Shown one piece after another: positions 1 to 12,800 of a DNA stretch of 64,000 nt (the first letter of the stretch is position 1; each line of letters starts with the position of its first letter). A model generated the notes under the pieces. It had not been told where the DNA came from, did no database searches, and worked only from the letters and a program-made list of their open reading frames with translations. The stretch comes from Asterochloris sp. CNOR1. Lineage: Eukaryota > Chlorophyta > Trebouxiophyceae > Trebouxiales > Trebouxiaceae. Position numbers and translations under genes: made by a program. Location: NCBI GenBank assembly GCA_963969365.1, contig OZ017751.1, forward strand, positions 992,001-1,056,000, in the 5' to 3' direction.

Positions 1-581
1 TGACTGGAGTTCCAGACACGCCAGAGGCAACTGCAGGGCTCTGAGACGGTGATGAACCAGCTGGTCTGGCATTGGGAGATGGCCCATCAGTGCTGGCATG
101 GCAGAGAAGCCTTGTGGCGCGAGGCACCCCGGATTCTTGCCTTGTCCTACATAAGGCTGGACACTGCCATGCTGCAGGGCAGCACAGTATTTCAGGACAG
201 CTCCTGAAAGCAGGACAGCAAGGCAGATGCAGTCTGACAGCAACTGCACATTGAGCTGCTACACTGTGACTGCAACCCCACCTCTTGGCGTGCCAACTCC
301 GGATTGTTGCAGCTGCCTGAGGTGGAGATGCACCCGGGAAGAGCAGATCATGTTCTCGGTGCTCAGTTCTGAGTATAGACTGTATGACTGCCGTTGTCTT
401 GGAATGTAAGAAGCTGTATACTGGCACAGGTGTCACACAAGCTGGTTAGGTCAGGTCACACCACCATCAAAGCTCATGGCAATAGCGTCTAGAACTTACG
501 ACGTGAGTGCCGCTCAGGGGCGGTAGGCAGTATGTTGCACTGACTTGACTGGTCCTGCCATGGTGTTGTCCTGCTGTGCAG
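1..581. other. unresolved 5' region of the armadillo gene
   Basis: No exon here can be placed with confidence. From base 4 a plus-strand frame is open for 67 codons. It begins Leu-Glu-Phe-Gln-Thr-Arg-Gln and ends at a stop near base 207. It could be the end of an upstream exon, but it has no armadillo-like sequence and its coding status is uncertain. Bases 210-581 look like intron: a strong acceptor (CTGTGCAG) sits directly before the first clear exon at 582. Confidence 0.3.
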
Positions 582-2365
582 GATATCACGTCTTTCATCC
601 AGACCAATGCAGCATCCTTGTCCAGCAGCAGCACGCTCCTAGAAGAGGTGCTGAATGCTTTTGTGCGGACCAATGAGGACCCCAGCTGCAGCCCCAACTT
701 CAGTTGTGCCACAGAGGACAACATTGATTACATATTACACCTTTTGGCAAGCAGAGATGCGCAAGCAAAGGCCTCACTGCAGCTGCTGCTCCTCCAGGTA
801 TGTACTGCTGCGTCAGCTTGTATTGGGTCCTTCATTCCTTGCCTTGCTTGTCCATGCTTGGCCCTGTCAAGCAGGCGGTGAGCTTGGTCTGCAGCTGTTG
901 CCTTCAATCCCTCAGCCTTGCTGCAGGCCCTCAAGATCCTTTCCAGGAAGCGCTGCAACCGGCAGCAGTTTGGCCAGGATGGCATTGCTGCTGTACTGGA
1001 ACACCTCGCAGCCACCAGCCTGACAAAGCGAGCTGCAGCTGAGGCAGCCAATGTCATCCTGAATGTCTGCTATGAAAAGAGCAATGTGGAGCTGGTCCTG
1101 GAGCTGGGCGGGATCCAGAAACTGGTCAAACTGCTGGCAGACAGGGATCCTGATGTGCAGGCCAATGCTGCTGGGGCAATCCAGAGCATCTGCTTCCAGG
1201 TCAGGCATGTGCGCCAGCTGTCATTCATGCCTACCTTGGTGCTGCAAGCTTGCAGCGTGAGGCCAGTGCTGAGGCAGAGTGCGGCTGGTGGCGTCAAGTC
1301 TCAAGCCACACCTGCTGCACGCCCTCGGAGCTGAGCTTTGCTGCCTCAAATGTCATCTGCCCGCAGGACAGTGGGCGGCATGGGGTGAGGGAGGCTGGCG
1401 CCGTCACGTTATTGGTGCAGCTCCTCGACTCCCCCCAAAGCAAGGTCCAGGCCCGCGCTGTGGGGGCGCTGCACAACCTCTCATCTGACTCAAATTCAAT
1501 ACGCCTCATCAGGAGGGGAGGTGGCATTCCCAAGCTAGTTCACCTGCTCAGGTAGGCCCCTCGTCTCGGCCTCGTGGTCAGTGCGCGCAGCAACATGCAA
1601 ATGCACAGCCCCTTCTGCTGGGATGGACATTGGACCAATCGCAGGCGTCAGCCGCCCTCAAAATTATGTGCTGGCTTTTAGATACAGGCCAGCACCATAT
1701 GCCTCTGGTGTGTGTCCAGCCTGGTCGTAACCGGCCTGGACATGGCTCTTCATGATGGTTCAGCACCCTGCACCTGCAGGTCACATAGCTGGGCAGTGTG
1801 TGGCTCAGCTGCTGGCGCCCTGCAGAATGTGTCCCGCGAGGTTGCCAGCAGGATGGTGGTGAGGGAGCTGGATACAGTGTGCCCCTTGGCGGAGCTGCTA
1901 GCCGCCCCAGACCTGCAGGTTGGTGCTGCCCCATGACCAAGCTGCTGGCATCTCAGCCAGGCCTGCACCTGCTGTAACAAAACAGAACCCCTGCAGGGGT
2001 GGGTGCCTGGTGAGGTCATATGTGCACACAGCCCTTGAGCTGCTGGTCCAGTGACCTGGAGTCCATCACTGCCTTGGCTACCCATTGCTGTGACTCACAC
2101 TGAGCGGCCTGCAATGCATTGCCTGTCCTATCAGCTTAAGGTCCTCCAATGCCCGCTGCCTCTGATGGCCCTGCAGGCGCAGGTCTGTGCGGCTGGAGCT
2201 TTGCTCAACATCCTGGGCCCAGAGCTGGAGCACTCGAAGTATGGCGTGGCTCAGCGGCATGGGCTGGCCGCACTCATGGCGCAGGCCCTTGCGCTGGCCA
2301 TGGTGTCTGACTGCCTCACCCCTGTTGGACTGAGACACCTCGAGCAGTCGCTGCCCGTTGGCTGA
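582..2365 (+). CDS. armadillo-repeat protein, 3' part (five exons)
   Basis: Five exons join in frame: 582-797, 927-1200, 1367-1551, 1780-1918 and 2177-2365, with stop TGA at 2363-2365. Each is bounded by GT donors and TGCAG/CCGCAG acceptors. The second and third exons carry clear armadillo units: runs such as Ala-Glu-Ala-Ala-Asn-Val-Ile-Leu-Asn-Val followed by Gly-Gly-Ile-Gln-Lys-Leu-Val-Lys-Leu-Leu, then Gly-Ala-Val-Thr-Leu-Leu-Val-Gln-Leu-Leu, then Ala-Val-Gly-Ala-Leu-His-Asn-Leu. These are alpha-helical repeats used for protein binding. The fourth and fifth exons continue helical, ARM-like sequence. The 5' end lies in unresolved sequence or outside the window, so the start codon, full length and partner are unknown. 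It may be a Vac8- or ARMC3/4-like scaffold, but nothing here decides the subfamily. Confidence 0.75.
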
Positions 2366-3768
2366 GCAGCTTCCCAGCCAAACGATTACATGGCAGCCAG
2401 TGGCCCCTGTGCAGTCTGGACATTGATCAATCTTACACAGAGGCTGTTGTGGGCAAGAGCTGTTTCATTGGCAGCGCAGCTAGTGCAGCCAGTCACACAG
2501 GCAGGAGCCAGGCTCAGACACGGTCAAAGTCATCAGAAAATAGTTCACTGCAGCCATTCTTTGAAGCATGAAATTGGATTTGTGGTGTGCGACTGCTTAC
2601 TACGACTGAGACCGATGAAACACAAGCAAGCTCTCTTCTCTGGCCAAGGCTGTGCCACAAAAAGGGGCCCTTTGAGACCAAACAGGTGACAACTTGGCAG
2701 TTCCTAGACCTTAGCAAACTCGAATGGCGGCGCACCACCTCTGTGTCCTGACTCTGCCCCATCAGTGCTGCTGGTTTGGCAGAGGAACCAGCAGCTCAGG
2801 GTGAAGTCCTGTCTTGTCTACAAATGGCATTGCCATCAGCACCCTCTTCAACACCAACTGTTGGTGTGCCTTGCCACAGGTCCACATCTGCAGCAGGCAA
2901 TTGGGGATCAGCTGCCTCAGCAGCTGCCGGAAGGTGTTGAGCAAGATCACAACAAGTGGTCCACGAACCTGGTTTGCACGCCCCAGGCGCTTCCCTGCTT
3001 CTCTGTGCGAAAGCACAGCACTCAGGTCCACCCAGCAGCCCTCTTGAGAAGTTGAGATCTCGTTGCAGGGTTCATGACTGCAGACGTGAAGAAGGGGCCT
3101 GCCCATATTTTGGGAACTGCCACTGCTCAGCGGGTGTGGAGATGAAACTGCACTGTGCAGCAAGCCGCCTTGAGAGGGCACTCGAGTTTCAAGGGTGACT
3201 GCAAACCCTTGTTGACTTGCCACCTGGGTCCGTCCTGGCTGCGGGCAAGCTCGAGCGCGCAGCAAGTCCTGTACAAGCCAAGCTCTGTTGAGAAAGTTCA
3301 GACTCCAGTCTGTCTGGCGCAGGGTCTCCCCCTTGGTCCCCAGAAGCGGCCTCAGGGAGCGCAGTTCAACTTGCTCCAACGAACAGATACAGGCGAGTGG
3401 CCTCGACAAGTCTGCTTAACCAATAATTGTAACAGACTCGGCAACCATATCGCGGCTTGTTGGGGCTGTTGCTGCATGCACAAGGCATGCTTTGAGGACG
3501 TCTAGTAGGTGTTGAGCAGGAAAACCCACCCCCAAGTGGGCCTCTGTCCGGGCCTGGGGACAGAGGTTTCAGCCATTCTGGTGTAGAAGGCGCCTGGACT
3601 CTTGCATGCTTTCTGCAGGCTAGTGTGAGCCTGGAGACGTCAGCTTGAAGCATAGCAGGCGCAGCGCGCAGAGGCACACCCAGGAAGGCGCTTACACTGC
3701 TACGCCAGGACCACAGCAGGCCTATGGCTGTGGAGCAGTGACGCCAGCCCACTCAGGGGACGTTTACC
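2366..3768. other. intergenic region between armadillo and receptor-kinase genes
   Basis: About 1.4 kb with no convincing exon chain on the plus strand. It must hold the 3' untranslated region of the armadillo gene and the promoter of the receptor-kinase gene. I see no TATA box, no canonical algal TGTAA polyadenylation signal near the stop, and no repeat. The only long open frame is the minus-strand one listed separately. Confidence 0.4.
2762..3409 (-). CDS. doubtful intronless ORF, 215 codons
   Basis: The minus strand is open from an ATG at 3409 to a stop at 2762. The protein resembles no family I know. It has no signal peptide, membrane segment or obvious domain. Its C-terminal third is somewhat amphipathic and Leu-rich (Leu-Leu-Arg-Gln-Leu-Ile-Pro). 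In this GC-rich, stop-poor genome an open frame of this size can occur by chance, and every secure gene in the window is intron-rich, which argues against it. A TGCTGCAG acceptor-like site lies inside the frame before a Met-Trp-Thr segment, so only the last 50 codons might be a real exon. Listed for completeness. Confidence 0.2.
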   Translation of the reverse strand: MSRPLACICSLEQVELRSLRPLLGTKGETLRQTDWSLNFLNRAWLVQDLLRARACPQPGRTQVASQQGFAVTLETRVPSQGGLLHSAVSSPHPLSSGSSQNMGRPLLHVCSHEPCNEISTSQEGCWVDLSAVLSHREAGKRLGRANQVRGPLVVILLNTFRQLLRQLIPNCLLQMWTCGKAHQQLVLKRVLMAMPFVDKTGLHPELLVPLPNQQH

Positions 3769-3892
3769 ATGGCACGCAGCCGGCGCCAGCCTGCTGCTTG
3801 GCCGATTCTTGTGCTGCTGGCCATCAGCGGCGTATGCTGGACGCCAGCACCTGCAGAGGGCAGGCAGGGCGCAGGAAGGAGCTTGCAGCAGA
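3769..3892 (+). other. signal-peptide exon of the receptor kinase
   Basis: The ATG at 3769 opens a classical secretory signal: Met-Ala-Arg-Ser-Arg-Arg, then a hydrophobic core (Trp-Pro-Ile-Leu-Val-Leu-Leu-Ala-Ile-Ser-Gly-Val) and a small-residue cleavage area (Ala-Pro-Ala-Glu-Gly). It ends in Arg-Ser-Leu-Gln-Gln, like the Arg-x-Leu-Leu-Gln motif that recurs in the ectodomain modules. The exon ends at a GTGAGT donor (3893). The next in-phase exon starts at 4010 with a Ser-rich stretch. This ATG is the first in the frame and explains the secreted half of the protein. Confidence 0.8.
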
Positions 3893-6800
3893 GTGAGTGG
3901 GCCAGGGGTCTGCAGGGAGCCTTAAGAACACCTCTTCGCTGGGTTCTGCTGGGCCAGCTGTGTTGCTGATGTCTGGCTGGTCATGCACAGCTTGGCTGCT
4001 GTCCTGCAGAGTCCCCTAACGGGAAGGGGCCGGACAGGAGCACCAGCAGCAGCAGCAGCTCTGATTCAAGTTCCAGCGACGGAAGTGCAAGCAGTGTCTC
4101 ATCGCAAGGCGGCTCAGGCAATGCTGCATCGTTGCGTTGACCGCCCCCCATGTGTGAAGCCTCAGCACCTGCCTGCAGGTCCCTGCCACTCACTCCCAGC
4201 CAGCCTGCTGACCCTGCAGGATTGGCACCCAGAATCAGCAATGAGGCCTCCGCTGCCTGGCACTGAGCATTCCTGTTCCCTGGTGCCTCAGGAATGCTGC
4301 AGCCTGGACATCCATCACCGGCATGTGCAGCACCCCCCCTGCAAGCCCGCTCCTCCTGCGCACTGCAGGAAAAGCAAGCCACCCGCCTGGCCCCAGACCT
4401 GCTTCACTGAGCCCCTGTTTGGCCCTTGTTGCAGTCTGACACTATTGAAATGCCCAGAAGATTCACCCATACCGCCTCGCTAGCTCACGCTGACAGAGCT
4501 GTTTTACCTGCAGGCTCATCCACCTCCAGCACGAGCTTTGAGCCAGGCCCCGATGGGCAGCAGACTGCTGTTCTGACCGGGCCTGGGTCAAGTGCCACCT
4601 TCACTAACACGACAGGTGGGTGCCTCTGATCGTTTGTGGCATGGCAGCTGCTGTGTGCAGCAGCGGAGGTGAATCGTCGGCATCAGACACCTACCACACC
4701 AGGCCAGAGGCGGCGCATGGTAGGGCTGGGGAGGCACTTCCAACTGACAACTGAGCTGTTTACAGGGTGCAGTTTGCAGGAGGCATGCCCTCTGCGGGCT
4801 GGCTGCTGGTTGAAATTCCCCAACAGTAGAGCAAGATGGCCCTTAGGTGCAGCTGCCATGCAGACTGCCCTGCTTGCCTCAGCACTGCTGGTCCCTCCCT
4901 GGCCAGATGTGCAAGGGAGCTTCCTTCACCCACTCACCTTGCAGTGCTCCACCGCACACCTGCAGTGTGCTGCCTGCTGCCTGGCAACTGGGCACATCGT
5001 ACACTGCCACTGCCCTCTGCATTCCAGTGGGTGTACAACACTGGCCCCTGCTTCCTGCAGGTGGCTCTGTGACCGTCACCAGCAACAATGCGGGGACAAC
5101 AACTGTCACACCCGACTCTAATGGCAACCCAACTGTCAATGGACAGGTGGGCATGAGTGCCTGCTGATCAACAACCTGGCAGCACACCTAGGTGCAGGTC
5201 TGTTTGCTGCTTATTGATGGTGAGGTTGCATGTGCAGTTCAAGCTCACCCATTTGGAATCTGACAAGCAGACTGCTGCTGCAGACCCTGTATGCCCCCGT
5301 GGTGGTTGGCGCGAATGGTGAGCTGTCAGGCCCAGGCGCAAGCGGGTCGAGCAGCAGTGGAAGCACACCTGGTGAGTTACATGCCCAGCAACCTGCCATG
5401 CATTCCAGCTCCACACAGCCCCCACCGCCCTCACGACCCTCAACTACCCCAGCACCACCCTATTGGAGCCCAGCGCCGCGTCACACACACCCCAGTCCTT
5501 GAACCAAATGGTTGTCTTGGCCAGCACGGAGTCTGGAGGCACCTCCCTCGAGGAGACGTGACAGCCTCAGGCACCAACCTGAGCGCTGCTGCTTCCTCTC
5601 CTGCCGGCCTGTCCATCCCTGCGCCACCTTCACCCACTTTGTTTCAAGTTGGCAGGCCCTCCTTAGTTCTGGGGCTGAGTCATGCGCCGCGTCAGCAGCA
5701 GCACTCTAAAGCAGCGGTGGCGCTGGGGCATAGGCAGCTGCCTTCATTGAGGGTAGGAAGCCCTTCAAACAGCGGCTTGGACCCAGTGAGATTGTTACTG
5801 TGCAGAGTCACCACCCACATCCCCAACCACCAATTCACCAGTGCCGGTAACAACATTTGCGCCTGAGACATCACCTGCAACCACCTTCGTGCCACAGACA
5901 ACAGTGCCAATTCCCACAACAACTGGTGCTCCTAGCACAGCATCTCCGCCGCCCAGCACCTCGCCACCCCAGACTTTTGAACAAACTCCCCCACCCACCC
6001 CTTTTCCTACTACAGGTGAGCCAAGTGCACTCCCCCAAGTCCTTCAAATCCCTCCAAAAGAGATCTCCTCCTTCATCTCTCACTTCTTGCATCGCCGCAC
6101 ATCTGTTGGCCCCGCCTGCACCTGGGTGTAAGCCTGCTGCAGCTCACAATCTGTCCTTCAGCTGCAGCCACCCCTGTGCCTACAACAACTGCTGCACCAA
6201 GCACGACCACCTTGCCACCAGCCACCCCAGTGCCTACAACAACTGCTGCACCAAGCACGACCATTCTCCCCCCGCCAACTGTGACAGGTTGGTTTGCCTC
6301 ATTGTACGGCTTGAGCTTGTTGAGCACACCTGTGGTGTGCGGCGGATGCATTCGTTCCCAGAAGCCCCAAGCAAGCACCGCTGAGCTTGGTGAGCATGTG
6401 GTCATTCCCAGAACTCCCGTGCAAGAGCCTCCAGGCTGGGAGCGGCCCGGCAGCTGCTAGGCTGACTGCCTGCACCTGCTGGCATGCAGAGACACCCCCA
6501 CCAGCCACGCTGCTGCCTGCCACACCAATTCCCACCACAGGTGAACAGCCAGCAGCTGTGCCAGATGCTCGCAGCAAAACCTTCGTATGCCTTCTTCACC
6601 TTTCAATGGTGCATGTCAGCCTCTTGCGCGACACCCTCTGCGGCCCTTCAAGCATCCATCACAGGTCCACCAGCTAACGGCCCCGTGCCCTCCACATCAC
6701 CTCTTGTGACTGAGCCACGGGGTGTGCCTGCCACCACATGCCCAAATTCTGGCACCATCCTTGCTGTGTCTGTCCCTGCTCCCTCCCGCCCATCACCCCC

Positions 6801-9800
6801 GCTGCCACATCTGCAGCATGCGACGCGCACCTGACACTGTGAGTTCCTGTGCCCAGCATCTGCTCCTAAGCTGGTGGGTCTGATGTGCAGAGGGCCCTGC
6901 CCCCAACTATTCACCTTTCATCAGCACACTTGCACCAAGCACCAGCCCGCCAGCCTTCTCATCACCTGCTATGCAAGAAGCAACTGCTCCAGCCACACCA
7001 GTTCCTTCATCGATGGCCATGTTGACGCTAGCCCCCCTGCTAGGTCTCCCTCTTGTCATCACAGCAGTACCCAGCAACAGCCTTTCCCCACCCACCACCG
7101 CTTCCTTATCGCTACCAGGTCTGCAGCATGCAGTGCGCACTCGACATTGTCTGTCTCTCTCACCCCACTCCTGAGCTGGTGGCTCTGATGTGCAGAGCCC
7201 CCCAGGCCCAACCCACCACCTTGCATAGATGCATCTGCATTTAAACACCAGCCCGCCAGCCACATGCTCGCCACCTGCTGTGCAAGATGAACCTCCTGCC
7301 CCAGTCACTAAAATATCTTCACCAATGGCCATTCTCATGACAGTCCTCCCGCCAGGTCTGCCTCTTTGGCACTGAGCCAACTCCCTGGAGCTCCCAGAAG
7401 CTGCACCACACAACCCTCACACACAACTTCAACATTGCGGTGGCTGCTGTGATGTTGCTTCTGCACTTGCACATATGTTTTTTTTGGCACAGAACCATGC
7501 AATCGCTCTCAGCAGTTTGATTGCATGTGCTGCAGCTACACCAGTGCCAACCACCAGCACGGCGCCACCTACTCCTCCGCCAACCATCAGCACAGCGCCA
7601 CCTACTCCTCCGCCAACCACGGCAGCTCCAGGTAGGCTCTGGCACTCAGGCAAAGGATTCCCCACCTTGGACTGCCATGCTCTGAGCGAGGCTGTCCTCC
7701 CGGCTCAGGCCTGGCTCACCAGATATTGCGTGGAGCCAAAAGATGTAATGCTCTTAGATGACATCAAAGGTTGGCTTTTCTGTGCAGCTACTCCGCCCCC
7801 AACCCCACCGCCATCAACCCGGCAGGCCACAGCGCCGCCCACCGCAGCGCCTGCCACGCCAGCACCAACCCCTCCACCGCCGCCACCAGGTGCGCTGGTC
7901 TTGAGTGTGGACAACAGCCATGTGTAGTAGCCAGAGAACCATCAAACGACTTGTGCGATTACACTGATCTTGTAGCCTGCAGCAGCTCAGCCAGACCTTA
8001 CACTTGTCATGCAGTCCCACCGCCATCAACTCCGCCACCAAGCACCATACAGGCATTCCCCCCTCCAGCTCAGACATTCCCCACTGCTAGTACCGCCCCA
8101 GCATCACGAGCCATGTTCCTGATAACAGCATCACCACAGCAGAGCAACACTCTGCCACCACCGCCACCCTCAACAGCAGCAGTCTTCACCGAGCTGCCTG
8201 TGCTCACAAGCGCTGCACCACAAACTGCAGCTCCAACCACTCTGCCAGCCACCACAACACCTGAACCAGCACCGCCCACACGTGAGGGCCCCCTGCCTCA
8301 AGAGTGTCCCAGCGCACCCTGGTTAGCAAGTCTGCATACCTGCCAGATGTCCACCTGCTGGGCGCCTGGCTGTAGACACAACCATGCCACTATTGTAACT
8401 TTCACATGTGGCCTAGTCGACTACTGGTCATTGCAGAGACTCCTGCGCCTGTGCCAGTGACCCCCAGCCCAGCGGTCAGGACGCAGGCTCCAGCTACTGC
8501 AGCGCCCACAACACTAGCGCCCGTCATCAGAACTGCTGCCCCTACTTCCCCGCCTGTGACGACGGCAGGTGAGCGGGCTGAAGCAGGGACTCTGTGGCCA
8601 CAGGGAGGCAATGAGATGTTCTAGGCTGCTCTTTGGTGGGCTTGTGGTGAGGGCTGGACCTGGGTGGCTGTCCTGGCTGAGGTGGACAAGGGTAGACTTA
8701 AGGTTTACGATCAGATGTCAAGATGTGTGGAGGCCGCCCGCATTGCAAAGGCAGCGCCTCACAGTGAACCGACCCATTTGACCGATGCAGTCCCGTCCTC
8801 TGCACCTCCTTCAACGCAAGCAGAACCTGGCACCACCACCGCAGCGCCTAGCAGCACACAAGCATCCACACCTGCTCCGCCTGTACCCCAGGTCCTAATC
8901 CCTGCTGGCACAGCAGCACCATCCACAAGTGCAGCAGCCACCACAGAACCTATGCTGAACACAGCTGTTCCCCAGGCAAAACCAGCAGCCCCCACGGCTC
9001 CGCCTGTGTTCATGACACCTGCCCCTCACACAACAGAACCACCCCGCACAGCTCCACCGGCCACAGAGCCGCCTCTGTCTACAAGTGCTGCTCCCAGGCT
9101 GACATCAGCACCCTCCACTTCTCAGCCGGCCACAGAGCGGCCTGTTGTCACAACATCCACCCCTCAGCCAGAAGCGCCCCCCCCACCAATTGCAGCAAGC
9201 ACCACCGCGCCGCTTGTGACGGCAAGGCCAACCCAGGCCCCCTCATCAAGTGCGGTAGCCACCACACAGGCAGCTGTGCCAACCAAGGCTGCCCCTGCGC
9301 CAACAAAGTCACCCTCCTCCTCCGCTGCAGCACAAACCACAGAGGCACCTGTGGATACAACCGCTGCCCCAGAAAAGACTGAGGTCCCTGCCACCACAAC
9401 AGCTCAGCTGGCATCTCCCCTACCTGAAGGTGCCTCTCATGCATGGCCTGGTCAGACTGCGGGGCTAGTGCCAGGCATAATGGCCGTGCACCATCTTTAC
9501 CTGACAGATGCCGGCATGTCTGCCGCAGCCAAAGTCGGGTCCTTGCCATTTTCTGCTCCCTGTCAGCATGTCTAGGAGACGCTGCCGGCAGGGCATGACT
9601 GGTTCCTGTCTGCCATGCAGCCGCGCCCGTGATCACCTTTGTTCTCCCACAGCCTGCAGCCAGAGCTTTGGCCCCTGTCCCAGCTCCAGCACCTGCACCT
9701 GCACCTGGGCCAGGGCCAGCGATGGCTCCTCAAGCTGCACTGGCCCCTCTGAGGGCACCCGCACCTGCCCCAAGGTTGGCGCCTGGTGAGCACATCATGT

Positions 9801-12800
9801 CAGCCAGCAAAGAAAGCGAGTGCGTCTGGAGGTAGACTGCAGGACAGGATGGTGACTGCTGACTGTCTAGGTCTGTGCTGTGTTGCTTCAGGGGTCGTGT
9901 CCAGCAAACACTGCAGGGGCTGGCCAGTATTCAACTTCTGTTTGATCCTCAATGCAGCACCTGCACCCCTGCGTGCAACCATGCCCCAGCCAGCTCTGGC
10001 TCCAGCTCCAGCACCCAGATCTGGGTTTGGACCGGCACCCTCCCCTTTAAGGACTGCAGCAGCGCCTGCGCCTGCACCAGCAGTCTTGCCAGTGGTGCCG
10101 GCCCCAGCACCAGGGGCAACTCCGATCGCTCCTGCACCCCAGCCAACCCCAGCACAGGCCCCTGGTCCACAGCCAGAAGGTTAGGGGCAGTGCACGCCAC
10201 TGCAGGGCCTGCCTTCCCAGAGCATGCATCGCGCTTGGGATGCCTCCCAGACCTTAGATGCATGCGCTCGCTGCCTCCTCACAGGCTACATCCCGCTTCT
10301 GTGCAGGGCATATAAGCTCCCAGGTGTACTCCCAGAACATGTATCCCCATCCTGTCACTGACCCCCAGCTGCGGCATCAATCCCTGAACATGCATGCCAC
10401 TCCTGTGCAAGACATGCTGTCACCTGCAGCGCGGTCCCAAAACTCATGCTGCATGCCCTCACCCCTGCTGTCGCCACCTGCACCTGCAGCCCCTGCTCCA
10501 GCGCCAGCAGGCATCCCGCTAGTGCTCGTGTTTCGGGCAGTGCCCATCAGTGGGCAGCAGCTGGGAAGTGCGGACCGCTCTGCGCTGGCAGACACCGTCA
10601 GCAGCATTATCAACGTCGGTGAGCCTTTCAAGCTGGCCCACTGCCTGGCTGTGATCCTGCCAGCTGTGGAGCTGCCAGCCATGCCGCTGCACTTGTCAAC
10701 AGCGGCAATTCTGGCACACAGCCTCTCACCTGGTGCCCTTCGAGCAGCTGCACTGAGCATATGCTGCCACAGGATCAAGACGCAGACCGTCTGCAACCTG
10801 CACCTGCCACCGACCCTCGAGCCGCCCACCTTGCCTGCTGCAGACCCAGCAGCTGTCCAAGCCATGGCCACTAACAGCACCCTCCCAACGTCGGCAGCTG
10901 GGCGGCATCTGCTCCAGCAGTCCCCCTCAGCTGCCTCTGACATTGCCATTATGGTGGACCTACCCCCAGGGGTCAGCGTGGCCAATGCAATCAGTTTGCT
11001 GCAGCAGGCCTCTGGCACGGGGGAGGGCACACTGCAGCAGCAGGCCCTGGCCAAGTGAGTTGCCAGCAGCCAATGTTGTCTTGCAGCTGCTTGTGGTTGG
11101 CAAGCGCCTCAACGAGGGTTCCAGGGCACTTTTTTTGGCGCCCTGGGGAGTCGTCACTTCAGAGGTTGGATGCGAGAAGGCTGCGTCCGGCCAGCCCAGC
11201 CAACCTTTCATGACATCGTGCAAAGCCAAGCTGCGGCTTTGCCTTGCTGCTCAGGTGGCAATGCACATCGATTCAAGGTCACATCACCTGACTGTCCAGC
11301 TTCATGCTGCTGCAGTGGCATGCAAGTCTCCAGCCTGCGCCTGATATCTGCGAATGGCATCCCAGTTGCTGGACCACCAGAGGTGGCACCAGCGCCTGCC
11401 CCAGGTGGGTTCAGTCTCTGCCCAGCCATAAGCCCTCTGTGCCTCCCTTTTCCCAGCACAGCAAGCTCAGCTGCATCCCTGTGGTCACCTCATGCCGCCA
11501 CCCTCGCCTCCAAGCTCAGCTCAGAGTGTCCCAGCATCAGGTCATGCATGCAGGGACTGTGCCCGCCCCTGCACCCAGCTTCCTGCTGGCTTCAGGGCAT
11601 GGGCCTCAGCGGGCGCCAGCCCCTGCTCCTGCACTGCTGGCTCCAGCTCCAGGTGAACATCCAGCAGGTCACCTGCATCAAAATCTGAACCAGCCACAAG
11701 CAAATGTGCCTGATGTATTGAGTTGTCAGTTCCCAAGTCCTGCTGTGCGACACTTGGTTCTGTTGTCTGCCCTGTATACCTGAGATGTCACACTTCGTGC
11801 AGCTCCTGTAGTACCTGCGCCTGCGCCCTCACTCCTCGCACCTGCGCCAGGTGAGGCAACTCTCTTGCAGGAGCCGGCCCCATGTTGTGAACTTGAAGAG
11901 TTGCCACTGTACTCATCGCTACTGTGTCTGTGCAGCCCCTCGCCTGTCAGCGCCTGCTCCTGCCCCACTCCTTGCGCCTGCCCCAGCACCTCTTCTTGCG
12001 CCTGCGCCGGGTGAGGTCATCTTTACAGACGTTGACAGTGCTCTGCACAGCTCCAGCCACCCAGCCTGCCCTTCCCCTCCCCACTATGCACTATGCACAC
12101 CCCTGCCCTGCCCTGCACTGTTGCACTGCACATCACAGGACCCGCCAACAACTCATCCCATTCCCTCCAGCACGCCCGCCAAAAGCTCATCCCGTTCAAC
12201 TCCAGCACGCCCCCAATAGCCTCTTCCCTGACCCACGAACAGGAACTGAGCCACCTCTTCCTACCTGCAGCTCCTGCAGCACCAGCGCCTGCGCCCACGG
12301 CCCCTGCACCTGGCCCAGAACTCGTTCCAGGTGAACACCTTTCCCAGCCACACACATTCACTATGTCTCAGCCACACAAGCCTCCACATGCCCTGGCCAG
12401 CCCTCCGCACAGTCTCAGAGTAGGTTGGTGGTTGCAATGCTGGTCCCAGGTCTGGGCTTCATCACTCCACGGCTTCGGTGCAGAGGCTGGCTATCTTCCC
12501 ATGAGGCTCAGCTCGGCGGGCAGGGGTCGTCGTGACGCTATAGTGTCGGCATGCTAGGGCCAGTCTGGGGATGTGCAGCTGGCCAGCTGGGTGCGCAGTG
12601 CCTGTGGGTGACGTGCTTGCCATTGGGGGATGGCAAAGTAGGCCCCCTCCAGGTCCGGAGGGGCGTGCCACATCTGCTGTGAGCTCACAGCACTGCTGAT
12701 GTGGTGCAGCACCAGCGCCAGCACCATCCACAACCCCCCTCGCTCTTGTCCTTCGGGCGACAGGCAGCGACATGGGCAACCTCACCTCCAATGCGACCTC

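Larger units (their letters stand above)
4010..10179 (+). other. mucin-like Thr/Pro/Ala-rich ectodomain exons
   Basis: A series of mostly short exons rich in Thr, Pro, Ala and Ser: 4513-4614, 5061-5146, 5284-5371, 5806-6015, 6162-6287, 6490-6540, 6891-7043, 7536-7631, 7788-7889, 8015-8281, 8437-8568, 8791-9429, 9621-9785 and 9958-10179. Nearly all begin after one base of a split codon and end leaving one base, so each can be added or lost without frameshift. Composition shifts from Ser-rich, through Thr-Pro (Pro-Thr-Thr-Thr, Thr-Pro-Pro-Pro), to Ala-Pro repeats nearest the modules. Such sequence in algal walls is usually hydroxyproline- and Thr/Ser-O-glycosylated and extended (family knowledge); glycosylation here is inferred. 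Confidence 0.7.

Noticed and set aside
7196-7355. Use of the second copy of the duplicated stalk exon as coding
   Set aside because: The incoming frame reaches TGA, and the length is not compatible with the flanking phase-1 exons.
9148-9636. Minus-strand frame of 162 codons
   Set aside because: Antisense shadow of the large Thr/Pro/Ala exon 8791-9429. No splice support.
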